Numbered from the stretch's first letter, positions 15,876-25,377 are shown. The stretch is 38,371 bases of DNA from Maribacter sp. ACAM166 (GCF_005771495.1 NZ_VAUW01000038.1:1-38371); one strand, 5' to 3'. A program made the numbers and translations. The notes: generated by a model not told the origin, from the letters alone.

Positions 15876-16991
15876 ATGAACCTTAGCTACTGGGAACGGA
15901 CTTCTTGGTTTTCCAATATAGATTTCACCATTGTCGGTAGTGGTATTGTGGGATTAAATTGCGCCTTAGAATTAAAAAAGCAGCATCCAAAAGCCCGTAT
16001 TCTGGTTTTGGAAAAAGGAACACTACCGCAAGGAGCCAGCACCAAAAATGCAGGTTTTGCATGTTTTGGTAGTATTTCAGAAATTCTATCCGACTTAAAA
16101 ACACATTCAGAACAAGAGATTATAAATTTAGTGAGCGATAGGTGGAATGGTATTCAGTCACTACGTAATCTTTTAGGAGATTCAATAATTGGTTTTGAAG
16201 AGCATGGGGGCCATGAACTTTTTTTAGAAGGTGATGCGGAGCTTTACCAACATTGCAGAAAGAATATTACGGAGATAAATGATTTGTTGCGCCCCGTCTT
16301 TAAAGATGATGCATTTAAATTGACACCAAACCAATTCCATTTTAAGGGTATTAAAGACGATTATATTTCCCAAATTTACGAAGGGCAAATTAATACGGGT
16401 CAAATGATGAAATCTTTAGTGCAATTGGCCCTACAAAAAGGAATTAGCATATTAAATGCTACCACAGTCAATTCTTATGAGGATTCAGGTAATATGGTTA
16501 CGATAACTACAGATGAAATTGAGTTTAATAGCAAAAAGCTACTACTAGCAACCAATGGTTTTGCTTCACAATTACTACCAGAAAAGGTACATCCAGCAAG
16601 GGCACAGGTACTAATTACGAAACCTATACCTAGGTTGCCGATAAAAGGAACATTTCATTTGGATGAGGGCTACTATTATTTTCGAAATATTGATAATCGC
16701 ATACTTTTGGGAGGTGGAAGAAACTTAGATTTCCATACTGAGGAGACTTTGGATTTCGGGACTACTTCTGTGGTCGAATGTAAACTCAAAGAGCTTTTAA
16801 AAACGGTGATTATATCAGATACCGAATTTGAAATTGATTATAGCTGGAGCGGAATAATGGGTGTTGGTTCACAGAAGAAACCAATTGTAAAACAGCTCAC
16901 TAATAATGTGGCTTTTGGCGTGCGTTTGGGAGGTATGGGAATTGCTATTGGTACAACTATAGGAAAACAGTTGGCGAACATTTTTAAATAA
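15876..16991 (+). CDS. FAD-dependent oxidoreductase (DAO/glycine oxidase-like)
   Basis: This 371-residue protein has a Rossmann dinucleotide motif in FTIVGSGIVGLNCALEL (about residues 17-33) and the FAD-ribose acidic residue after LVLEKG. GASTKNAGFACFG is the family's flavin-contacting segment. The C-terminal YSWSGIMGVGSQKKP and RLGGMGIAIG segments fit the D-amino-acid-oxidase fold (DAO). Such enzymes oxidise the C-N bond of amino acids or amines, giving peroxide; no specificity can be read here. It is probably cytosolic and stands alone between the accC terminator and the lipoprotein gene. A TATCTTTA at 15829-15836 is an imperfect -7 element. Confidence 0.82.
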   Translation: MNLSYWERTSWFSNIDFTIVGSGIVGLNCALELKKQHPKARILVLEKGTLPQGASTKNAGFACFGSISEILSDLKTHSEQEIINLVSDRWNGIQSLRNLLGDSIIGFEEHGGHELFLEGDAELYQHCRKNITEINDLLRPVFKDDAFKLTPNQFHFKGIKDDYISQIYEGQINTGQMMKSLVQLALQKGISILNATTVNSYEDSGNMVTITTDEIEFNSKKLLLATNGFASQLLPEKVHPARAQVLITKPIPRLPIKGTFHLDEGYYYFRNIDNRILLGGGRNLDFHTEETLDFGTTSVVECKLKELLKTVIISDTEFEIDYSWSGIMGVGSQKKPIVKQLTNNVAFGVRLGGMGIAIGTTIGKQLANIFK

Positions 16992-17091
16992 TATTTTTAT
17001 TTTTATCCCGTTTTATTAAATCTTATCCGAAAGTAACTTATTCTCTTAATTTTATTTTTAAATTGTACATCCCCACAGCTTACCTATTACT

Positions 17092-17127
17092 CAATATGTA
17101 CATATTGGTTTACACAGAACGGTGTAA
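17092..17127. promoter_or_regulatory. Two adjacent inverted repeats upstream of the lipoprotein gene
   Basis: CAATATGTACATATTG (17092-17107) is a perfect 16-bp palindrome. Two bases later TTACAC-6 nt-GTGTAA (17110-17127) is a perfect 6-6-6 inverted repeat. Both lie 36-71 bp before the ATG at 17163, so they look like operator sites. No cognate regulator gene is adjacent. Confidence 0.45.
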
Positions 17128-17162
17128 CTACTAAAGTGTTAAGTAATAGCATTAAAAACTAT

Positions 17163-17768
17163 ATGAGAAAATCAATACAAAGGGGTGCAACGGGTGCATT
17201 ATTAGTTGTACTAGGGGTAATAATCCTCGCCGGTTGCGGAGCATCAAAAACCAATTATCAGCGCGAATATGCTAAAGTGTGGAAAGAATTAATAAAGAGC
17301 CAAGCATGGCAAGAATCGTTGATAACTAATAAGTTCAACAATACCGATGAATTATATGCTAGCAATGACAATGATGTCGTGTTAGCAGAAGAGGTTATAA
17401 CCAATATCCGGTTTGAAGACAAATATCAAACCTTGGTTTCTAAAGCATATTTTAAGATTATTAACGAGGCAGAAAAAGCTGACGCTAAAATTTCTGCTGA
17501 ATATGAACTAGTGCAGGTAGATGAATCTTCAATGAATGCAAATAGAAAGAGGGTGCACGAAATTACTAAGAAGTATGAAGCCCACAAAGCCATGTTGAGT
17601 GGTTTAAAGTCTTGGAATATATTTAGTGTGAACCGTTCTGGAGATTTAGATTATTTTAAGGCAGAGAACCAAGAGGAAATTCAAAGGATGATTCGTTCTG
17701 GTAAGTGGGATTATCAAATGGTAAATTACTTAATTTATAAATTGGCAGATCTATATCACATTGAATAA
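17163..17768 (+). CDS. Hypothetical lipoprotein
   Basis: This 201-residue protein has an N-terminal charged region (MRKSIQRG), a hydrophobic stretch and the lipobox LAGC, so it should be lipidated by Lgt and cut by LspA before the cysteine. The mature part is helical and charged, with no domain I recognise. The ATG at 17163 is chosen over a GTG nine codons upstream because it gives a normal signal peptide. The palindromic sites at 17092-17127 lie just ahead. Its stop is one base before the next ATG, so it is co-transcribed with the Gre-like gene. Function is unknown. Confidence 0.75.
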   Translation: MRKSIQRGATGALLVVLGVIILAGCGASKTNYQREYAKVWKELIKSQAWQESLITNKFNNTDELYASNDNDVVLAEEVITNIRFEDKYQTLVSKAYFKIINEAEKADAKISAEYELVQVDESSMNANRKRVHEITKKYEAHKAMLSGLKSWNIFSVNRSGDLDYFKAENQEEIQRMIRSGKWDYQMVNYLIYKLADLYHIE

Positions 17769-17769
17769 A

Positions 17770-18231
17770 ATGGAAGATTTGGAGGAGCTTAAAAGAGCAG
17801 CTTATGACCATTGTATTCAATTTGTCTCGGAGAGGCTTGGTAGAATCCAGCTACAGATAAAAGAGCTCGAAATTGCTTTATCGTCAGAAACAAAAAGTAG
17901 TGCAGGTGACAAGCACGAAACTGGTAGGGCCATGATTCAATTGGAACGCGAGAAACTCGGCCAGCAATTATCAGAGTTAGAAAAAACACAACAGCTACTT
18001 TCTAAAGTACCAAAGTATAGGGACTCTCAAACTATCGGCTTGGGCAGCTTAGTTATAACTGATTCTTTTAGCTATTATATAGGGATATCGGCAGGAGAAT
18101 ATAAGCATACAACAAAATCTGTGTATTGTATTTCTGCGGCAACCCCAATAGGAAAATTAGTCTTCGGCAAGTCTGTGGGGCATACAATCAATTTTAATGG
18201 AAAAACTAATTCAATCCTTTCAATCCATTAA
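17770..18231 (+). CDS. GreA/GreB-like protein (Gre-type C-terminal domain)
   Basis: This 153-residue protein has an N-terminal helical, coiled-coil-prone half (about residues 1-75, with KELEIALSSET and ERE/KLGQQLSELEK segments). The C-terminal half includes IGLGSLVITD and ends AATPIGKLVFGKSVGHTI plus a short strand, which matches the FKBP-like C-terminal domain of Gre factors. Gre factors rescue stalled RNA polymerase through an acidic N-terminal tip; I cannot confirm the two tip acidic residues here. Flavobacterial homologues are sometimes mislabelled as 3-oxoacyl-ACP synthase. An in-frame TTG at 17761 would overlap the lipoprotein gene, so the ATG at 17770 is preferred. Confidence 0.65.
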   Translation: MEDLEELKRAAYDHCIQFVSERLGRIQLQIKELEIALSSETKSSAGDKHETGRAMIQLEREKLGQQLSELEKTQQLLSKVPKYRDSQTIGLGSLVITDSFSYYIGISAGEYKHTTKSVYCISAATPIGKLVFGKSVGHTINFNGKTNSILSIH

Positions 18232-18310
18232 GTACCTATATATCTTTTTTGGTTATCTTAATGTCTTCTATATAGATAGTAGATTAATATAACCAACCAC
18301 CAAAACGATT

Positions 18311-19639
18311 ATGGAATTACTTTATTTGCTCTTTGCGGTATTGGCTATTATATTTTTGACCACCAAACTAAAGGTGCACGCCTTTCTTGCTTTGTTCATT
18401 ATTTCAATTGTTTATGGACTTTTTGCGGGGATGCCTTACGCGGACATCATCCTCTCTATAAATGAAGGTTTTGGAGGTACATTGGGTAAAATAGGGTTGA
18501 TTATAGTTTTAGGAGTAATTATAGGAGCTTTTTTAGAACATACCGGAGGCGCCTTTGCTATAGCAGAAAGCGTCTTAAAGCTGATAGGAAAGGAAAGGGT
18601 AACAACTGCCATGGGAATAATAGGCTATATCGTATCCATTCCGGTATTTTGTGATAGCGGCTTTATGCTATTGCATCCATTAAACAAAAGTCTTTCTAAA
18701 AAAGCAGGTATTTCGATAGCTGGTCCCGCAATCGCATTAGGTTTAGGCTTAATGGCCTCACATACCATGGTACCACCGACACCCGGACCCATAGCTGCTG
18801 CAGGTATCTTAGGAGCCGATTTAGGTTTGGTAATCGCCTTTGGGTTTCCAATAAGCATCCTAGCCATGATTGTAGGTATATTGTTCGCCAAAAAATATGC
18901 ATCCAAAACCGAAATAGGATCAAGGTTAGATGCTTCAATTGAGGTAGAAAAAACGATTGATTCTGCACCTAGTGCCTTAAAAGCATCCATTCCTATTCTG
19001 GTTCCCATTTTTTTGATTGTACTAAAATCGGTTTTAAACTCAGGTTCAAACGGTTGGGATAATGCAATAATGGATTTAATAAATTTTTTGGGAGAGCCCA
19101 TTATAGCTTTATTATTGGGTGTTTTTCTGTGCTTATTATTACCAAAAAAACTGAACTATGATATGCTTTCCTCTTCGGGTTGGGTGGGGAAAGCCATTAA
19201 AGATGCCGCTTCCATTTTACTGATTACAGGCGCAGGTGGCATTTTCGGGAAAATATTGCAAAACTCTGGTATAGCGGAAACCTTGGGTCAATTGTTGACG
19301 GTATATAATATTGGAATATTTCTTCCTTTTGTATTGGCTGCGGCTCTAAAAACGGCACAAGGTTCTTCAACGGTAGCACTAGTTACCACGGCTTCGATTA
19401 TAATGCCCATGATGCCTGCCCTTGGTTTTGAGACAGATATTCAAAAAGCCTTGGTGGTGGTGATTATTGGAGCAGGGTCAGCGGTAATTTCACACGCCAA
19501 TGACAGTTTTTTTTGGGTGGTGACCCAAATGAGCGGAATGAACGTAAAAACTGGATATCGATTATTTGGTTTAGGAACCTTTATTTTGGGTGTAACAGGA
19601 GCTTTATCGGTTTATATCTGTACGCTGATATTTGTTTAG
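18311..19639 (+). CDS. GntP-family gluconate:H+ symporter
   Basis: This 442-residue polytopic membrane protein shows the GntP-family segments: GGTLGKIGLIIVLGVIIGAFL, SIPVFCDSGFMLLHPL and the proline-rich ASHTMVPPTPGPIAAAGILGAD (residues near 150-172), and the later QGSSTVALVTTASI. Twelve or more hydrophobic helices fit the family. It takes up gluconate or related hydroxy acids with protons. No gluconate kinase gene is adjacent, so the exact substrate is open. It is convergent with arfB, 15 bp apart. Confidence 0.88.
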   Translation: MELLYLLFAVLAIIFLTTKLKVHAFLALFIISIVYGLFAGMPYADIILSINEGFGGTLGKIGLIIVLGVIIGAFLEHTGGAFAIAESVLKLIGKERVTTAMGIIGYIVSIPVFCDSGFMLLHPLNKSLSKKAGISIAGPAIALGLGLMASHTMVPPTPGPIAAAGILGADLGLVIAFGFPISILAMIVGILFAKKYASKTEIGSRLDASIEVEKTIDSAPSALKASIPILVPIFLIVLKSVLNSGSNGWDNAIMDLINFLGEPIIALLLGVFLCLLLPKKLNYDMLSSSGWVGKAIKDAASILLITGAGGIFGKILQNSGIAETLGQLLTVYNIGIFLPFVLAAALKTAQGSSTVALVTTASIIMPMMPALGFETDIQKALVVVIIGAGSAVISHANDSFFWVVTQMSGMNVKTGYRLFGLGTFILGVTGALSVYICTLIFV

Positions 19640-19654
19640 ATTACGGGGTACTCT

Positions 19655-20056
19655 TTAAAACTCTGGGGTGCCACGATTTAACTTTTTAAGGGAAGCTATT
19701 TTTTTACCCTTTAATCTTTTTTCTATTGAAGATCTAGTTGGCTTACTTTTTCTTCTCAGTTTTGGCACTACCAATGATTTTTCAAGTAGGGTGAAAAATC
19801 GTTTGATTATCAATTGCTTGTTTTTATGTTGACTTCGTGATTCATCACATTGTAACATCAACATTCCTTCTTTGGTTAATTTACTACTTAGTTTTAATTG
19901 AATTCTTTTCTTTTCGCGTTCCGTGATTCCATTAGAGGTATGCAATGCAAAGCAGAGTTCTACTTTAGATGAAACCTTATTGGCATGTTGACCTCCAGGA
20001 CCACTGCTTCTAATGGCCTTAAATTGTAATTCAGAAAGAATTTGATCTCTGTTCAA
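19655..20056 (-). CDS. arfB: Alternative ribosome-rescue factor / class I RF-like peptidyl-tRNA hydrolase
   Basis: This 133-residue protein carries the GGQ catalytic motif in RSSGPGGQHANKVSSKVEL near the start and a basic C-terminal tail (KLRRKSKPTRSSIEKR, KGKKIASLKK) that would sit in the empty mRNA channel, as in ArfB/YaeJ and mitochondrial ICT1. It releases peptide from ribosomes stalled without a stop codon. No ATG is available: the longest frame begins at a TTG at 20089, but the TTG at 20056 gives MNRDQILSELQFKAIRSSG, which fits homologues I know. The start is therefore uncertain. It is convergent with gntP. Confidence 0.82.
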   Translation of the reverse strand: MNRDQILSELQFKAIRSSGPGGQHANKVSSKVELCFALHTSNGITEREKKRIQLKLSSKLTKEGMLMLQCDESRSQHKNKQLIIKRFFTLLEKSLVVPKLRRKSKPTRSSIEKRLKGKKIASLKKLNRGTPEF

Positions 20057-20320
20057 AGTAAGATTTTGAACAAAAGTAATCAAAAACAAATGTTCCTACC
20101 TTTTAGTAAAAAACAGGAACAGTAAGGTGATTTAATTACTATGATTAGTGCCTATAGTATAGTTAACAGAATCATTGTAAAAATGACAAGGGTCAAGATA
20201 AAATATAATTTTTTCTTCCTATCAGTTTATTAATTCAATGCCATAACACCGTTAAATATAAAATAGTTTAAAGGGGGTAAATTATTTTATAAAGCTATTT
20301 ATGGCACTTTGGACTTCTAA

Positions 20321-21310
20321 TTAGTTTGAAGAAGGTTCCTGTATGCGTTGATTTATTGTTTCAATAGCAACATTTAAAAAAACTTCTTTCCCTTTTGGGA
20401 ACAATTGGTCCGCATTAAAAAAGATAGTTTCATTTTCAGGACTCTTACTTTCGGTCAAATAATGACTACCCATAGGATAGGATTTTTCAACCGAAACTTT
20501 TAGTCCAGAAGAAGGAGAGACCCTAAATTCATGGGCATACACGATAATTTTTCTTTTAGTGTTTGCATACGTTTTAAGAACATCTATTGAAATCATACTG
20601 GCTTCACCAAAAAGAGATGCCACGTATAAACTTTTTGGATTTCGGTAGAGCTCCATAGGACTTGCCTTTGCAATAATTTCTCTGTCTCTTAGCACGACAG
20701 TGCGATCAGCAAAGGGTAATACATCATTTACATCATGGGTGGCCACTATAGCAGTGATTTTATTTTCTTTTAAATAATTGAACATATTTCGGCGTAGGCT
20801 ATTTTTAAGAAAGTTATCGATATGGCCAAAGGGTTCATCTAAAAGTAAGACTTCTGGTTTTTGAGCTAGAACTCGCGCAAGGGCAACACGTTGCTGTTGA
20901 CCACCGCTTAAGGTTTTTACTTTTTTATCTGCAAATTCTGTTAGCTCAATCATTTCTAGAAGCTCTTGTGTTCTTTCTTTAAGTTCTTCTGGATAGAAAA
21001 CAGAAAGGTATTGGCTTATATTTTCTGAAACGGAAATGAAGGGCATCAAATTAAAATCTTGGGAAAGGTATTTCATAAACGGAGCTCCCGGTACCAAGTT
21101 GTAAGCAGGGCCCAGAATTTGTTCATCTTCCCAGTAAATTTCACCTTTCTCCAAGTCCATCAACCCATAAAGTAGTTTTAGCAAAGTACTTTTTCCGCAC
21201 CCACTTTCGCCTATAATAGCCACATGTTCTCCACGTTGAATCCGTAAATCAATGGAATCTAAAACTTGAAGTTTATCATAAGAGAAAGAAAGATTTTCTA
21301 CTCGTAACAT
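20321..21310 (-). CDS. ABC transporter ATP-binding protein (orphan, with C-terminal extension)
   Basis: This 329-residue protein has an ABC ATPase domain in residues 1-235: Walker A GESGCGKST (34-42), Q-loop Gln84, signature LSGGQQQR (134-141), Walker B LLLLDEP (154-160) and switch His192. All catalytic parts are present. Residues 236-329 form an extra domain, possibly of the TOBE/MOP type seen in PotA/FbpC/MalK-like importers, though it is weakly conserved by eye. No permease or binding protein gene lies next to it. It could serve a transporter encoded elsewhere. It sits downstream of the prolyl oligopeptidase gene on the same strand, with an 86-bp gap. Confidence 0.82.
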   Translation of the reverse strand: MLRVENLSFSYDKLQVLDSIDLRIQRGEHVAIIGESGCGKSTLLKLLYGLMDLEKGEIYWEDEQILGPAYNLVPGAPFMKYLSQDFNLMPFISVSENISQYLSVFYPEELKERTQELLEMIELTEFADKKVKTLSGGQQQRVALARVLAQKPEVLLLDEPFGHIDNFLKNSLRRNMFNYLKENKITAIVATHDVNDVLPFADRTVVLRDREIIAKASPMELYRNPKSLYVASLFGEASMISIDVLKTYANTKRKIIVYAHEFRVSPSSGLKVSVEKSYPMGSHYLTESKSPENETIFFNADQLFPKGKEVFLNVAIETINQRIQEPSSN

Positions 21311-21396
21311 CTGTTTATTCTTTTAAATGTAAAATTGAAAAAATCCATTCCTATTTGAAACGGATTTTTCAATAAATTATTGATTTTGAATCGATT

Positions 21397-23544
21397 TTAC
21401 TTTTTAAAATCTTTTAAGACACTTTTGTTCGGTAATTCGGTATACCCCATATTAAACAGCGTAAAGCCATATATATCTGCATATTGTTCGATGGTTTTAC
21501 TAACAGGTGTTCCTGCACCATGGCCTGCATTTGTTTCAATACGAATCAGGGTAGGGTTATCACCTTTTTGTTTTTTCTGAAGCTCGGCAGCAAATTTAAA
21601 ACTATGTGCCGGCACAACCCGGTCATCATGGTCTCCGGTGGTTATCAAGGTAGCCGGATATGCAGTTCCCATTTTTACATTATGTACTGGTGAATACCCT
21701 TTTAGATATTCGAACATTTTACTATCATCTTCAGCAGTACCATAATCATACGCCCATCCGGCACCAGACGTAAATGTATGATAGCGCAACATATCCATTA
21801 CGCCAACTGCAGGCAGTGCTACTTGCATTAAATCGGGTCTTTGAGTCATAGTGGCTCCAACCAATAGGCCTCCGTTTGACCCACCTCTAATCGCTAGATA
21901 TTCTTTTGAGGTATACTTGTTCGCTATCAGATATTCTGCCGCTGCGATAAAATCATCGAATACATTTTGTTTTTGGGTTTTGATACCTGCATCATGCCAT
22001 TTCTTGCCATATTCGCCACCACCACGTAAATTAGAAACGGCATAAACACCACCTTGTTCCATCCATACAGCATTTGTAATACTAAAGGAAGGAGTTAGGC
22101 TAACATTAAAACCACCATAACCATAAAGAATAGTAGGATTCTTACCATTAAGTTTTAATCCCTTTTTATAGGTGATGATCATGGGTATTTTAGTACCATC
22201 CTTAGAAGGGTAGAATACTTGTTTTGATTCATAATCTTCTGGCTTAAAATCGATTTCAGGTTTCCAATATAATTCACAGCTTCCATTTTCTACATTATAT
22301 TTGTATGTTGATCCTGGTGTATTGTAATTCGTGAATGAAAAATAGAATTCTTTGTCTTCTTTTTCACCGCCAAAACCACTTGCTGAGCCTAAACCAGGAA
22401 GTTGTACCTCTCGAACTAGCTTTCCGTCATAATCGTATTGAAATACGTTGGAAATGGCATCAACCATATATTCTGTAAAAATATATCCACCACCAGTATT
22501 TGGACTTAATACATTTTCGGTCTCGGGAATAAAGTCTATCCAATTCTCTTGTTGTGGATTTTTGGCATCTACAGTAACAATTTTCTGATTAGGAGCATTT
22601 CGGTTAGTTACGATATAGAGTTTTGAGCCAACATTATCTATTACATAATTATCAGATTCTGTATCTTCTACTACAGGAATAAGCAATCCATTGGGGTCCT
22701 TAAGGTCTCTAATGAATAACTTATTACCAGAAGTGGAAATCGATGCGCTGATTACCAAATAGTTGTTATCTTCTGTAACACTTGCCCCAATATACCGATG
22801 TTTCTCTAAGGGGGTTCCACCATAAATAAGTGCATCTGTTTTTTGAGGAGTTCCTAATTTATGATAGTAAACCTTATGCTGATCTGTCTTTGCGGAAAGC
22901 TCGCTACCTTTTGGCTTGTCATAACTTGAATAATAAAAACCTTCATTTCCTTTCCAAGAAACACCACTAAATTTGAGATCCACTAAAGTATCTTCTATGA
23001 TTTCTTTGGTTACTACATTAAGTACAATCGCCTTGCGCCAGTCACTACCGCCTTCGGAAATTAGATACGCAGCTAATGAACCGTCTTTGGTAAAGTTTAA
23101 ACCGGAAAGCGAAGTAGTGCCATCTTCTGAAAAAGTATTTGGGTCTAAAAATACTTCTGGTTCTTTTTCGTCTTTTTTTCTATAAACAACATATTGGTTT
23201 TGTAAGCCATCATTTTTATAGAAATAAGTATAATTTCCCCTTTTACGGGGAGAACCTAGTTTTTCATAGTTCCACAGTTTTTCAAGTCTATTCTTTAAAT
23301 CGTTTCGAAATGGGATTTTTTCTAAATAACCAAAGGTGGTCTTGTTCTGATCTTTAACCCACGCTTCGGTTTCAATACTTCTATCGTCTTCTAACCAACG
23401 GTAGGGGTCTTTTACTTCGGTTCCAAAATAAGTGTCTACGGTATCAACTTTTGCAGTAACTGGGTAATTCACGATAATATGTTCTTGTTTAGATTCATTT
23501 TTACAGGAAGAAATTAAAAGTACAACGAATTGACCGGGCAGCAA
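21397..23544 (-). CDS. Prolyl oligopeptidase (S9A), probable lipoprotein
   Basis: This 715-residue protein has an N-terminal beta-propeller region (to about residue 430) and a C-terminal alpha/beta hydrolase domain. Catalytic residues are Ser556 in GGSNGGLL, an Asp in DHDDRVVP, and His675 in [34 protein letters not shown] is the family's N-terminal signature. It cleaves short peptides after proline. The N-terminus reads [16 protein letters not shown], a lipobox-like LISSC, so export and lipidation are likely. No ATG exists in this region; the TTG at 23544 is the best start, and an unusual codon further upstream could not be excluded. The asd terminator lies only about 37 bp upstream. Confidence 0.88.
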   Translation of the reverse strand: MLPGQFVVLLISSCKNESKQEHIIVNYPVTAKVDTVDTYFGTEVKDPYRWLEDDRSIETEAWVKDQNKTTFGYLEKIPFRNDLKNRLEKLWNYEKLGSPRKRGNYTYFYKNDGLQNQYVVYRKKDEKEPEVFLDPNTFSEDGTTSLSGLNFTKDGSLAAYLISEGGSDWRKAIVLNVVTKEIIEDTLVDLKFSGVSWKGNEGFYYSSYDKPKGSELSAKTDQHKVYYHKLGTPQKTDALIYGGTPLEKHRYIGASVTEDNNYLVISASISTSGNKLFIRDLKDPNGLLIPVVEDTESDNYVIDNVGSKLYIVTNRNAPNQKIVTVDAKNPQQENWIDFIPETENVLSPNTGGGYIFTEYMVDAISNVFQYDYDGKLVREVQLPGLGSASGFGGEKEDKEFYFSFTNYNTPGSTYKYNVENGSCELYWKPEIDFKPEDYESKQVFYPSKDGTKIPMIITYKKGLKLNGKNPTILYGYGGFNVSLTPSFSITNAVWMEQGGVYAVSNLRGGGEYGKKWHDAGIKTQKQNVFDDFIAAAEYLIANKYTSKEYLAIRGGSNGGLLVGATMTQRPDLMQVALPAVGVMDMLRYHTFTSGAGWAYDYGTAEDDSKMFEYLKGYSPVHNVKMGTAYPATLITTGDHDDRVVPAHSFKFAAELQKKQKGDNPTLIRIETNAGHGAGTPVSKTIEQYADIYGFTLFNMGYTELPNKSVLKDFKK

Positions 23545-23580
23545 TTTTTTTATTGTGCTATGGTTTTTACTAAAATATTA

Positions 23581-23618
23581 TAAAAAAACCTCCAAAACCG
23601 AGAAGTTTTGAAGGTTTT
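23581..23618 (-). terminator. Rho-independent terminator after asd
   Basis: Two 14-base arms (23585-23598 and 23605-23618) pair around a 6-base loop. The single mismatch is a G-U pair on the minus-strand RNA, and seven T follow on that strand. This points to termination of asd. Confidence 0.85.
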
Positions 23619-23637
23619 AACGTTCTAATAGTAGAAA

Positions 23638-24627
23638 TTAAACTAAGCCTTTCTCTACTAGATATTCTGAAATTTGCACTGCATTGGTGGCAGCACCTTT
23701 TCTTAAATTATCGGCAACAATCCACATATTTAGGGTGTTTCGTTGAGTTTCATCTCTACGAATACGACCAACAAAAACTTCATCCTTATCATGCGCATAA
23801 ATGGGCATTGGGTAGGTGTTGGTGTCTGGGTTGTCTTGTACGGTAACCCCGGGCATTTCGTTTAAAAGTTGACGTACTTCATTAAGTTCAAAGTCATTTT
23901 CGAATTCTACGTTTACAGATTCTGAATGGCCACCTGCAGTAGGAATACGAACTGCCGTGGCACTTATGGAAAACGTTCGATCATCCAATATTTTTTGTGG
24001 TTCGCGTGCTAGTTTCATCTCCTCTTTAGTGTACCCATTTTCCATGAAAACATCGCAGTGAGGCAATGCATTTCGACCAATGGGATAAGGATACGCCATT
24101 TCACCCTGTACACCTGCGATTTCATTTTCTAGTTGTTTTACCGCTTTTACGCCTGTTCCAGAAACGGACTGGTAGGTTGAAACGATAACGCGTTTCATTT
24201 TATATTTTTTGTGCAATGGATATAAGGCCATTACCAATTGAATGGTTGAACAATTGGGGTTGGCAATAATTTTATCATTAATAGTAAGTTCGTGCGCGTT
24301 GATTTCAGGAACCACTAATTTTTTGGTTGGATCCATTCTCCAAGCAGAAGAATTGTCAACTACGGTTGTGCCTGCTTCAGCAAATTTTGGTGCCCACTTT
24401 AGTGAAGTGTCACCACCTGCTGAAAAGATGGCTATACTAGGTTTTGCCGCTAATGCATCTGCCAAACTTATAACAATATGTTCTTTACCTTGAAAGTTCA
24501 TTTTTTTACCAACCGAACGTTCAGAAGCAACCAACAATAGTTCTGTTAACGGAAAATTTCGTTCTGCCAATACTTTCAATAGTACTTCGCCGACCATACC
24601 TGTGGCACCAATTACAGCTACTTTCAT
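23638..24627 (-). CDS. asd: Aspartate-semialdehyde dehydrogenase
   Basis: This 329-residue protein reduces aspartyl phosphate to aspartate semialdehyde with NADPH, a branch point for lysine, diaminopimelate, threonine and methionine. The NADP motif VAVIGATGMVGEVLL is at residues 3-17, the catalytic Cys126 is in NPNCSTIQL and His234 is in GGHSESV. The length is that of the bacterial enzyme. It starts from an ATG at 24627, with a strong promoter on the minus strand 26-55 bp upstream, and ends in a terminator. Its product feeds peptidoglycan synthesis, as does the nearby alr product. Confidence 0.96.
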   Translation of the reverse strand: MKVAVIGATGMVGEVLLKVLAERNFPLTELLLVASERSVGKKMNFQGKEHIVISLADALAAKPSIAIFSAGGDTSLKWAPKFAEAGTTVVDNSSAWRMDPTKKLVVPEINAHELTINDKIIANPNCSTIQLVMALYPLHKKYKMKRVIVSTYQSVSGTGVKAVKQLENEIAGVQGEMAYPYPIGRNALPHCDVFMENGYTKEEMKLAREPQKILDDRTFSISATAVRIPTAGGHSESVNVEFENDFELNEVRQLLNEMPGVTVQDNPDTNTYPMPIYAHDKDEVFVGRIRRDETQRNTLNMWIVADNLRKGAATNAVQISEYLVEKGLV

Positions 24628-24652
24628 TTCTTAGTTCATTATAATTAAGCAG

Positions 24653-24682
24653 CAAAAATAACCAATACTATTACCTGCACAA
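24653..24682 (-). promoter_or_regulatory. Promoter of asd
   Basis: On the minus strand TTG (24682-24680), 19 bases, then TATTTTTG (24660-24653) match the Bacteroidota TTTG/TAnnTTTG consensus. The -7 element ends 26 bp before the asd ATG. Confidence 0.75.
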
Positions 24683-24798
24683 GCAATTAACTCTAGAATA
24701 GTTTAAATATAACAAAATGTTAAAAATACAACAGTCAATATATTCCTTTCTATGTAAGATGGCTTTCTATACCTATTGTTATCACTATACTTATAGAT

Positions 24799-24842
24799 AA
24801 AAAAGAACCGTCAACGATGTTAGCGAAACAAAGTTGACGGTT
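24799..24842 (-). terminator. Rho-independent terminator after mscL
   Basis: AACCGTCAAC and GTTGACGGTT form a perfect 10-bp stem with a 17-base loop. On the minus strand it is followed by a run of T (TTCTTTTTT), suiting mscL. The opposite strand has only four T. Confidence 0.82.
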
Positions 24843-24891
24843 TTGGTTAAAATTAGTTGCAGTGCAACGGTACCTTGAAAAATTCAAGGGT

Positions 24892-25299
24892 TTACTTTCT
24901 TAAAGCATCACGAATTTCAATCAATAACTCTTCTTGAGTAGGTCCTTTTGGAGCCTTTTCAACTGGGGCCGGTGGTGTTTTTGATTTGTTATAGGCCTTA
25001 ACGATTATAAATAAAACAAAACCAACAATAACGAGGTTGATAATAGCATTTACCCATTTGCCATACATAACGGCATTTTCAGGTTTTGCTACAGTACCAT
25101 CTGCAGCTACAACTGCTTCAGAAAGGATAACTTTCATATCGGCAAAATCTACGCCTCCAGCAAAATGACCAATAATAGGCATCATAATATCGGATACAAA
25201 TCCGCTTACAACCAGACCTACGGCTCCTGCCAAGATAACGGCTACGGCTAAATCTATGACATTGCCTGTCATAATGAAATTCTTAAATTCTTTTAACAT
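24892..25299 (-). CDS. mscL: Large-conductance mechanosensitive channel
   Basis: This 135-residue protein forms an inner-membrane homopentamer that opens under hypo-osmotic shock. TM1 is in NVIDLAVAVILAGAVGLVVSG preceded by MLKEFKNFIMTG, the family N-terminus. TM2 is in WVNAIINLVIVGFVLFIIVKA, and the C-terminal helix ends EELLIEIRDALRK. The periplasmic loop (DMKVILSEAVVAADGT) is of normal length. It is transcribed towards asd, but a terminator and the asd promoter separate the two. Confidence 0.97.
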   Translation of the reverse strand: MLKEFKNFIMTGNVIDLAVAVILAGAVGLVVSGFVSDIMMPIIGHFAGGVDFADMKVILSEAVVAADGTVAKPENAVMYGKWVNAIINLVIVGFVLFIIVKAYNKSKTPPAPVEKAPKGPTQEELLIEIRDALRK

Positions 25300-25377
25300 G
25301 TTTTAGTGTTTTATTAATGGTTAGTATTAATACGCACTAATTTACTAAAAATAATTAACTCTTAATAAAACGTTAAA

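Noticed and set aside
18625..19101. 158-codon minus-strand frame within the gluconate permease gene
   Set aside because: Same explanation: no motif and no independent start or promoter, and the plus-strand gene is clearly GntP.
20141..20233. 30-codon frame MISAYSIVNRIIVKM... between arfB and the ABC gene
   Set aside because: No promoter, no conservation that I can recognise, and the length is expected by chance in AT-rich DNA.
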